This document shows, piece after piece, positions 36,113-45,626 of a DNA stretch of 64,000 nucleotides; within the stretch, counting starts at the first letter, position 1; each line of letters begins with the position of its first letter. The DNA is from Lingula anatina. Taxonomy: Eukaryota; Brachiopoda; Lingulata; Lingulida; Lingulidae. The notes below the pieces were generated by a model that was not told where the DNA came from, ran no database searches, and saw nothing but the letters and a program-made list of their open reading frames with translations. The position numbers and the translations under genes are program-made. The stretch is taken from assembly GCF_001039355.2 (NCBI RefSeq), contig NW_019776182.1:30778-94777 (forward strand), read 5' to 3'.

Positions 36113-36455
36113 AGCTTGATTTGGTTTTGTGTACCAGATATGCTCTTTTCTTCTTAAATTCACGTGAGCTCTCTTTTCTTTATTTCCAGAAGTGGTCTAA
36201 ATCTTGTAATGTTAATTTCGAAATCTTCTAAAGATATGAAGATAGTATTTCAGGTGTGCTTAATAAGCGCTTAACAATTGATCAAATTCATATGAATTGA
36301 TGATTTCTCTGTTTTCTGGCCTCAGTTCCGACGTTTTGATAGATGTAAATAACGACTGGCTAGTGCTTATTAGTAAGTTTGTGTCCATACATAATTCTTT
36401 TATTATTGTAGCATATGTTATCTGTTTGAATTCAAGTATTAAAATTTCTTTCCAG

Positions 36456-36700
36456 TAAATACCGACCTAAACAATTTTGGGCAGCACAAATATCCGAAGA
36501 GCAAAACAACCCCAGTGCATCGCCTTAAAGCAGTTAGCAGCATTCAGAATTCGTACACGCACAACTTAGACAAAGGACATGACATAATTGCGCCATCTGG
36601 CTACGCAGATGGACTGAATAACCTTGTAGTTTACATATAGTCAGATCTTGTGAGATTTCTCTATTACTATCGTTTCTCAATAAAACATTTTGAATGCTAA
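36456..36700 (+). other. Putative 3' terminal exon of the rightward tyrosine-rich gene
   Basis: Follows the acceptor TTTCTTTCCAG and contains AATAAA at 36679-36684. It is conserved with the exon at 31472-31230 of the other copy, so it is probably transcribed; likely 3' UTR starting with the stop codon. Confidence 0.45.
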
Positions 36701-36719
36701 ACCATGTTTGTGTTTATTC

Positions 36720-37330
36720 GTTACATGCTCAGACGACCGGTTTTTTATTATTATTATTATTATTNGGTTTCATTGTTAAGAAAACTGCATTTTCCTCAAA
36801 AAGTTTTACAATGGTCAAAAACTTTCTTTCTTTCCGCTACAAGGGCGAATATGAATATACTAATATTGTTGACTTATTCTACAATCTAAACTGGAATCAA
36901 AATCAAATAGAAAAGTCAACATTAAAACAAATTTTCCTCTTCAAACCAAAAAATTAAGATGGAAACCAGGCCCCGGTTTCATAACATTAGCATGATTCAC
37001 TGGTTGCGGAAATGGTTATGACCGAATGAGGCCGGATGAAACCAAGTGAGCTTCGTGTAAAGACTGTACAAGACTGGCATGAAAACCGACTAAAAATCGA
37101 AAAAAGAACGAAAAAATATATACATGTATATATATCCAGTCAATTCCTCCTTGGCACAAAAACACACACAAAAAAAAAAAAAACAAAAAAAAAAAAAACA
37201 AAACAAAACAAAACAAATTTTCTCAATCAAAAAACATAAAACATTTTTTTTTACTCACGGTTGCTGTGGACTGGCAATATATAGATTATGCCTATAATTA
37301 CTGGACTCACTCTTTACTCTTTACTTGTGA
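36720..37330. other. Intergenic, no gene recognised
   Basis: ATT microsatellite with a single-n gap at 36765 and A-rich tracts around 37170-37215. Confidence 0.55.
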
Positions 37331-37344
37331 ATGATCGCATTTAA

Positions 37345-37580
37345 AACCAAAGTTGATCCGCAGACTAACAGATCTGTGGGTCGGCCATATTTGATCCCCA
37401 GATCTGTTAGTGCTCATTCAGAACAGCAGACTAACAGATCTGCAGATCAAATATGGCCGACCCACTTGAATGCTTGTTGCATAATCCCGGCGGGGAAACT
37501 ATTTGGCGGCAAGCTTTTTTTAAAATGGTCACCATATTTGATCCGCGGATTTGTTAGTCCGCTGTTCTGAATGCTAATCA
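37345..37580. mobile_element. Foldback repeat with nested inverted arms
   Basis: The block CATTCAGAACAGCAGACTAA-CAGATCTGC (from 37404) recurs inverted at 37527-37573. A third related block (GCAGACTAACAGATCTGTGG) lies at 37362 and another inverted piece at 37388-37400. No coding potential. Likely MITE or foldback element. Confidence 0.65.
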
Positions 37581-37941
37581 AGTTATTCTGAATGGGCCTT
37601 TCAATAGGCCTCATAAACAATAATTGCCGTTTCCGATCATGGGCCTCAGATTTGTGCGCAAAAATGCCCGAAGTAATAACGCGAACCACGATTTTATGAC
37701 ACGAACTTAAATTCACCTGCCACGAACACCGAATAAAACAGGATGAACTACAAGTATCTGGGCAACTTTCATCCAGGTTTTTACAGCTGTGCACATTTGG
37801 CTTCTTTTTATCAACCTCAAACTATGTTTAATATGGTGGAAGATGCAAGAAACTGCACATCATATTCCTAGTCGAAAAATAGTAAATATTCATATCATTC
37901 TGCTTCTTTAAAGAAAGAGAAAGGATACTAAACCAAGGTCT

Positions 37942-39137
37942 AATAAACGAAATAAAGTGGCTTGAGATTTATTGACAGAATTTGAGTAGGACAGTGATGT
38001 TAGTTGCCGTGGTCTCTCAAAGCTTAAAATATAGCCGAAAAACAAACAAATGCCTCAAGACAAATCAATTTGAAACTAATGCATTTCTATCATCTAGGCC
38101 TACTGTGGTACTGCGTATTGATAACGGGGAATGATGCGTGCATTGCTAAAAATGGAAGTCCTATGGCATACATTTAGTATCCGTAGAATCTCCCAAGTAA
38201 TTCGATCAGGCCCAAGTTAGAACCGGAGGAACAGTGTGGTGTGGTGTAAGAATGCGAGTGCTATACGTGTGGTGAATCGTACATTGTAGAGACCGGTCGG
38301 TCTCTAACAAAGAGAAAAAAAAAGAAAAAAAAAAGGCAAAAATGTGTCCAAAAAGTGACCCTCAGTCACCATCAAGAAAAATAAACGGAACACAATGGAA
38401 TGACATCAAACAGAACAAAAAACATCAAAATACTGGACAAGGAAAACCGTGACTCCCACCATCAATCATGTGGCAACTGGCTGCACGTTGGAAGATATTC
38501 AGGACAGATCACTGTCGTTGCGGTCGGAAATTTGTAAATTTCACAACCTTCGAAAAAGTAATGAATTTTGCTACATTTACGAAAAAAATGTTACTCACAT
38601 TGCGTCATGCAAAGCATTCTTGCCTTTCCTGTTAACATTATATCAATAACATGTAAAACCAAGGAGCAAAAAGTGGCGTAGGACTAACATTACTTGGGAA
38701 TAGTAGTCCTACAGGGACTTAGGTTCCTGGCTCATAATTAGAGTAAGTTGGACTTGTATTACTGTCGGAGTTTTATTCCTGTTTCACCTATGACAGTAAT
38801 ATAAGTCCGGCCATTTAAAAGTCCTATTCTTTGGCAATAATACGGTTAAATGATACAACTATAAATGTATATGAAATCCTTCTGGTGAGCCATATATCAG
38901 ACAAAAAATGAGAGGTTTGCAACTTCAGCTCGTCTGTGTTGTGGTTAGAGTTCAAGTCCGTAAGGTAAGAAGTCATGAATCGTTCTGTTACATCTATGGG
39001 TGCGAGACCTATCTTTGACATGACCTGTATATATACTGTACATATACCTCAAAGGAGGAAAATAAGGGATGCCTTTGGATGGTGCCTTATTTTGTTAAAA
39101 AAAATCGGGCAAACCAGGCTCATACATATTGTGCATT
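37942..39137. repeat. Doubled segment C, copy 1
   Basis: Matches 39272-40464 with few substitutions and small indels (for example an extra TCG near 38201). Short frames within it are mirrored in the second copy and match no family. It ends at the single n at 39138. Confidence 0.95.
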
Positions 39138-39138
39138 N

Positions 39139-39271
39139 GGGGGCCCTTACCGTCTGGATGGAGAAGCGGTAACGGTAGCCGTCCGGCGGAGCCGGCGGAG
39201 CCGGCGGAGCCGGCGGAACGATCCGGACGGGACCGAAACCATGTGTACCGCCAGCGCTAACGCTGGTGGTA
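39139..39271. mobile_element. GC-rich insertion at the segment C junction
   Basis: Unlike its surroundings. It holds four tandem GCCGGCGGA-type units (39183-39218) and the palindrome GTACCGCCAGCG-CTA-ACGCTGGTGGTAC at its right end. It is absent upstream of copy 1, where AATAAACGAAATAAAG follows directly, so it looks like the right end of an element inserted in only one copy. Confidence 0.55.
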
Positions 39272-40464
39272 CAATAAACGAAATAAAGTGGCTTGAGATT
39301 TATTGACAGAATTTGAGTAGGAGAGTGATGTTAGTTGCCGTGGTCTCTCAAAGCTTAAAAAAATAACCGAAAAACAAACAAATGCCTCAAGACAAATCAA
39401 TTTGAAACTAATGCATTTCTATCATCTACTGTGGTACTGCGTATTGATAACGGGGAATGATGCGTGCATTGCTAAAAATGGAAATCCTATGGCATACATT
39501 TGGTATCCGTAGAATCTCCCAAGTAATTCAGGCCCAAGTTAGAACCGGAGGAACAGTGTGGTGTGGTGTAAGAATGCGAGTGCTATACGTGTGGTGAATC
39601 GTACATTGTAGAGACCGGTCGGTCTCTAACAAAGAGAAAAAAAAAGAAAAAAAAAGGCAAAAATGTGTCCAAAAAGTGACCCTCAGTCACCATCAAGAAA
39701 AATAAACGGAACACAATGGAATGACATCAAACAGAACAAAAAACATCAAAATACTGGACAAGGAAAACCGTGACTCCCACCATCAATCATGTGGCAACTG
39801 GCTGCACGTTGGAAAATATTCAGGACAGATCACTGTCGTCGCGGTCGGAAATTTGTAAATTTCACAACCTTCGAAAAAGTAATGAATTTTGCTACATTTA
39901 CGAAAAAAATGTTACTCACATTGCGTCATGCAATGCATCCGTGCCTTTCCTGTTAACATTTTATCAATAACACGTAAAACCAAGGAGCAAAAAGTGGCGT
40001 AGGACTAACATTACTTGGGAATAGTAGTCCTACAGGGACTTAAGTTCCTGGTTCATAATTAGAGTAGGTAGGACTTGTATTACTGTCGGAGTTTTATTCC
40101 TGTTTCACCTATCACAGTAATATAAGTCCGGCCATTTAAAAGTCCTATCCTTTGGCAATAATACGGTTAAATGATACAACTATTAATGTATATGAAATCC
40201 TTCTGGTGAGCCATATATCAGACAAAAAATGAGAGGTTTGCAACTTCAGCTCGTCTGTGTAGTGGTTAGAGTTCAAGTCCGTAAGGTAAGAAGTCATGAA
40301 TCGTTCTGTTACATCTATGGGTGCGAGACCTATCTTTGACATGACCTGTATATACTCTGTAGGCCTACATATACCTCAAAGGAGGAAAATAAGGGATGCC
40401 TTTGGATGGTGCCTTATTTTGTTAAAAAAAATCGGGCAAACCAGGCTCATACATATTGTGCACT
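39272..40464. repeat. Doubled segment C, copy 2
   Basis: Second copy of 37942-39137; continues past the shared end into unique sequence. Confidence 0.95.
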
Positions 40465-40806
40465 GAGGGAGGAGTACGCCAAAAATACGCGTTAACACAT
40501 AAAAATTTGCGTTTACTAGATGAAAAGTACACATAAAATAAATAATTTTTTTGCTACTTCATTAATATGCATATAAACTACCTATCGGGAAATAAAAGCA
40601 TTGTAAAATATAAAGATAAAATGTCATATAAATTGAATAAATTAAACGTTTATAATATCTTTAAAAATGAAACGTTTATTATATCTTTAAAACTAGTACA
40701 TCTCTATATCTATTTATTCATGTCATGTCTCGGTGTAAACCATATAGGACATGCGTTACTAAAATGTTAGGAATGCACGTCCCATTAGGACGTGCATTAC
40801 TACACA

Positions 40807-41216
40807 GGCCTGTAGCCAGGGGGGGTTCGGGGGGTTCGAAAGAAATTAAATCGCGTCTCCGTTCGCCATGCGGAAGCTACCTGAGAAATATTAAGTGCGC
40901 ATGCTCATCAGTTAAACTCTTGGTGAAGAAAGCATGGCGGCTGAAGGCGATCGAAGGAAAAAAGCTCTTCTGTTCTATTATCTTTGAAAACAGAGACGAA
41001 AAAGGAATAATTTGGCCCGTAGAGCAGCAATGAATCGACTTTCTACGGAGATAATATCACCAGAGATATTCACGGAAATATTAATGTTCGGAGCCGAGAT
41101 TTAATTACTGTACCCCGCAGGGACGACGTGTGGGGAGGCGTGTGAGAGGAGGAGAGACTATTAAAAGATTAGGCGGTTTTTCTTTCATGTACGTCCGCCA
41201 TTTTTAGGTCACCGGC
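40807..41216 (+). pseudogene. DNA-transposon remnant with broken N-terminal reading frame
   Basis: Begins with the GGCCTGTAGCCAGG terminus. At 40934 it opens a frame starting MAAEGDRRKKALLFYYL, interrupted by TGA and resuming in the same frame (KQRRKRNNLARRAAMNRL...) to a stop near 41100. The basic, aromatic-rich start resembles the N-terminus of PIF/Harbinger-type proteins, but no catalytic domain is present. It may link the terminus family to an autonomous parent. Confidence 0.4.
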
Positions 41217-41219
41217 TTT

Positions 41220-42125
41220 GTAAAGCCTGGCTTAATTCGTTGAGAATGCGCCCTAACAGCTTTACTAAGCGTGACAGACATTTAAGCCTGTTAAGTTGAT
41301 CGTAATTTAGTGAGACTCCCCAGGGAGATAGATCGATCTAAATATCTGTGGTAATGGTCCCTTTAGTTTGGCGTGTTCCACGGGCAAGAAGGTTGCACTA
41401 AGTTTTACCCCTGGTCTGGCTTGAACTACTTTACAATTGGTGAAGTAAATGTTTTGGAAGAAGAGATAATAAAACGAGACCGTGAAGTATCTACCATTCT
41501 TTTCAGAATCATCCTAGATTTTAAAATCGCCATTACAGGTAGTTTTCATTTTCTTGACAAAATTTAACCTGGTGGATATTTGTTGTGTACGTTATTTCAT
41601 TGGATTGAGATTTTTTAAATGCTTACTTTCATCATCAATTCTAACTGAAAGATGAGGATAAATTAGTACAAATTTACACTTCATGCTTAGTTGCATTCGA
41701 CAAAATTTCAAGCATGATCTATTCCCTACACGATTTTTTTAAAGAAACTGGGTGTTATGACAAAATATAAGTGTGGGCGCTCACGAAGAAAAAACCGACT
41801 TCAGTTTAAAAGAAAAAAAAAAACGCGACAGCACATATAGCGTTACACTGTTTTCCTCACAATATCATCTAATTTGTTTTTTTAAATAATTTATATATAG
41901 CAAAAGTGAAGTTAATATAAATAAATTAAATGCATTTGTTTATAGCAATCAGAGGTGTCTAAAGAGCCAGCCAAGAGACCTTTTCGTGGACCACTCTTGA
42001 AGACAGCATGATGGACGTTCACAGGTGTAAGTAGGATCAGACAGAACTGCTCAGTACCAAAAATAGAGTCCAGTGTAACAAAACTGAAAAAGTCTGCCCT
42101 CAGTTTAGTTATAATGGTTAGGGTT
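41220..42125. other. Intergenic, no gene recognised
   Basis: AT-rich sequence without recognisable exon or element. Confidence 0.45.
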
Positions 42126-42126
42126 C

Positions 42127-42292
42127 AGGCCCGTAGCCAGCAATTTTAGAGGGGGGGTTCGTTTTCTGAAAAAGTGGACCTTTTACCATAAAATCCTCAT
42201 GTACATAGATCAAATTTTACCCAGAGTGGATCTTTTCCCAGCAAAAAGGGTGGTTCTTTCGAACCCCCCGAACCCCCCCTGGCTACGGGCCT
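42127..42292. mobile_element. Complete 166-bp MITE with GGCCCGTAGCC termini
   Basis: AGGCCCGTAGCCAG at the left is matched by CTGGCTACGGGCCT at the right. The interior has complementary halves (GAAAAAGTGGACCTTTT, and ACCCAGAGTGGATCTTTT on the other side). Copies or parts occur at 4817, 40807 and 46524. Confidence 0.8.
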
Positions 42293-42423
42293 GGGGTTAG
42301 CCTGACCCACGCGAGTCAAAATCTAGGGCGAGGTTTACATGTTCAAATTAATGGGAAGCGAACTCTCTGTCATTGGAGGACTCTCTATAGATTCATGTAA
42401 AATCACCCTGTAGATCTTAAAAG

Positions 42424-42537
42424 AGTAAATAAGTTATAATACTGATACATCTATGAAGATCTACTATAAAGGTGTAATATGTAATCCATCTTTATAGTAG
42501 ATCTTCAAAGATCCATCAGTATTATAACTTATTTACT
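42424..42537. repeat. 114-bp near-perfect hairpin
   Basis: AGTAAATAAGTTATAATACT and the following GATACATCTATGAAGATCTA are repeated inverted up to ACTTATTTACT at 42537. The loop is about 20 bp. No coding content; possibly a MITE or a structured RNA locus. Confidence 0.85.
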
Positions 42538-42539
42538 GG

Positions 42540-45255
42540 AGGACTCTCTGAAACATTACACCAGGGACCGGATTTGATCTGAGGACCAGGACACAGGATA
42601 ACGTCACATTTGGTCTATGCCAATTACTTGGGATGCCATTCTCAACCCGCCCCTCCTCCCTTAATAATTTTCCAAATTCATTCCTTTTTATTCCACTTTT
42701 ATTGTATGAAAAAAATATTGTTTTTGTGTTGACAAAAGGTTACGACCCCTTGAAGTTACTAAAACAAACACAAACGATTTTACATTATTTATTTATTCTT
42801 TCTATCATTATTTAAACGTGGTACTGGGACGTAAATGTTCTGATCTTACGTACCAGGGGTACACCATCATTAAACTGGAAGAGTTACAATTTTCACATGC
42901 GTCCTGACTCAGAGAATTGCTCATACAACTCTCATTCTTTTTAGGATCTATTTACTGTATGGAGTCATGTGCTAGTACACATTACGAAAAGACTAAATAT
43001 AAATATACAGTATCTCGCGGATAACTTCAGATCACATATGTTCCAGCACATAGACATGTAAAACAATTACTTCTGCAGCATACCATTAATATCAATCTTA
43101 AAGGAGTATAGGAGCTGCATGCTGTTAAAGTATCTATAATACTAAATGCAAAATGGTTCTATTTTTACCATCCAAAGCCAGGCGATAACATAACAAGTAG
43201 ACTGATGTAGATGCAGTGATAGGAATGTTACACTTTCCTTTCATTCAATCCACAATATTTGGGAGATGATATCACGATGCACCTGCAATGACATCACAAC
43301 TTCCGTGTAATGATACTTTGAAAAAAAAATTACATCACAACCTCCATACAATGATATTTTTGTGTCATGAAATGACACCTGAGTAATCTTCCTGATCATA
43401 ACACAACCTTTCTGGAATACATGTTGAATAATAACCAGTATCTTTCGTGGATAAGCTAAAACGTCGTCAAAATGCAATACCTTTGTCAAATGGATTCAGA
43501 TAAATGAGCCTGGAAACTACCAAAACTTAACTAAATTGTGGCAAAACTAAAAACAGGTGAAATGAAAGATTCGCCTTTGCATGCTTCAATATAACAGATT
43601 CAATTCTTGTTAGCACTGGATTCTTGTTAGCACTGAATTTTGTATATCAGTGCGAATAAAACCTCACTGAGGTTGTCATACACAGTATACATCCTGTTTT
43701 TATCATGTGTTATCAAGTGTCATGTGTTATCAAGTTTTACACCAACATGCCTTTTTATAAAAACATCTGCCACCCCTGTGATATTTCATCACCATGTTTT
43801 CTACAGATCACATCAAAATACAAACGGAATAATTAAATGCTTATACTTTCTTAAAAATGCTAAATCATTGAGGTATCTTGGGTTAGGGATAGCCATTTCT
43901 TGAGATATGAACAAAACTTAACGATAGCACAGAAGAAAGTTGATGGGTTTAGATCCACATTCCTTGTGTACTGTCGTAATGATAAGATGTAAAATAACAC
44001 ATTCTGAACAGACACTGCCATGTGCAATTGATCTATCAGATCTTTTCTCTCTTTTTTTCATAACAAATACACACAAGTGTCTCATCTGCTCCCAATTAAC
44101 TACAAACCTTTCCTACATTTCCTGCAATAATAATAATAATAATAATAATAAAAAACTTCAATTTTCTACACAAACCATTCGGTTTACCCTTTGGAATTCC
44201 ATGTTCATTTTTCAAACTGATCAACTTCAAATAGTTTCTGTACAAATGCATACATGTACTATTCACAATATTTACAGGTTGTTCAAAATTTGATAATACC
44301 AATTAATAAGATAAAGAAAAAGACACCAATATTTTTTCTGGAATACAGAAAACTTATTTCTTCATACACATATGGCAATAATGACGACTACTGTCATCTG
44401 TCATTAAGAAAAAGGTGTGTAATAAAAAAAAACAAAAAACAAAAACAAAAAAAAAAAAAAAACAGTCCTCATCTGATATTAACTCTTTTCTAAAACAGAT
44501 ATTAATTTTCCACAATACAGTCCAAAAACACTGTTTAGAATTTAACATTGAAATTATTTAAAAAAAAAAATGATAAAGAGTTTACTTAACCATGAAATCC
44601 ATAAATATTGTTATAATTATTAGGACATTTATCTTTAAATTGCATAATATTCAAACATCCAATTCCCTCTTGTAAACATTTTAACATACACAAACACTAC
44701 TTGTGCTGCAACTAAGGCGAGGGAAATACATGACATTAATGCTAATACATCACAGTGTCTCAAAGCACCGCAGTTTTGGCCACAGAAATAGTTTGTTATA
44801 AATACATCCCATAGACATCCTTCATAATGATCACCTTGGCTGCCATCTGAAAATATCCTGAGTGAGACCATTAAACGTGGGACAACCCAACAACGCTGCA
44901 ACCAATGCGCTAGGTGCATTTCCATTCCTCACAATGAGTGAATAGACACAATCATTCTTGATATGCCCCTGAACTTTGTGACAATCGACCCTGTGTATGG
45001 CACGCAGAATCAGAGGGCAGGATAAAGCCATATGGAGTAGGTATGCAGAATGCCCACAAGCTAACAAACCAGGCTTTCTTATTTCCATGGAACTGTATCG
45101 TTTAACAGGACTGAAATATGCCCTTCACTTCATTTTAGTTTTGGACCTCTAAGTGATCTCAACTCAACAGACATTGTTTTCCGTAAAAAAGCCAGTGAGA
45201 TATCTATCTACCATGCTTCCTTTGCTGCACATATTTCAGTATATATCACAAATAA
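42540..45255. other. Intergenic region beyond the 3' end of the FAM149 gene
   Basis: No exon recognised. Contains an (AAT)n tract at about 44126-44152, A-rich stretches near 44430-44462 and a short duplicated TACATCACAACCTCC-type motif near 43290-43350. Part may be the 3' UTR of the leftward FAM149 gene. Confidence 0.45.
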
Positions 45256-45257
45256 CC

Positions 45258-45420
45258 AGGGACGGATCCAGAAATATTTTCTGGTAGTCTTCCGAATTAT
45301 CTTCCTTGTTAATCCATCCTCATTTTTAACCGTCTTCTAACAAAAACAATTAGATGCCCATCAATGTAAACTTTAAAATTCTGACTGTCTTCCAGAAGAC
45401 CCAGAAGACAGTCTCCATCG
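45258..45420 (+). repeat. Dispersed about 160-bp repeat, copy 2 of 3
   Basis: Same module order as 8318-8480. It lies just downstream of the proposed last FAM149 exon, probably in its 3' UTR or flank. Confidence 0.7.
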
Positions 45421-45561
45421 GCCCTCGATAACAGCATTCAGTGTTCATGGTCACTACTGCTGTAGTTGATAATAATGTGTCCTGTATCTCCTGTGCGTGT
45501 ACCCTGAGGTTAGCTGCTCCGTGTGGTTCATATGAAATCAGACCATAGTCTTTGGCTAAGA

Positions 45562-45626
45562 TCACCTTACAGAGTTGAGTTGTGTTTTTCTCCTGTATGG
45601 ATTGCCTGGAGAAGTGTGACTGGGTG
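45562..45626 (-). CDS. FAM149: FAM149 exon 16 (proposed last)
   Basis: Acceptor CTCTTCAG, in-phase end NPYRRKTQLNSVR then TGA. A donor-like TCT|GTAAGG lies just before the stop, so an alternative downstream exon is possible. Confidence 0.6.

Noticed and set aside
39172-39250. GCCGGCGGA tandem units as a CRISPR-like or bacterial repeat
   Set aside because: Units are contiguous with no spacers, and the context is clearly eukaryotic.
38449-40342. Paired short open frames in segment C
   Set aside because: Duplicates of each other through the segment repeat and without any recognisable domain.
44635-45088. Two overlapping minus-strand frames of 85-96 codons next to the FAM149 gene
   Set aside because: No domain, no splice connection in phase with the gene; likely 3' flank.
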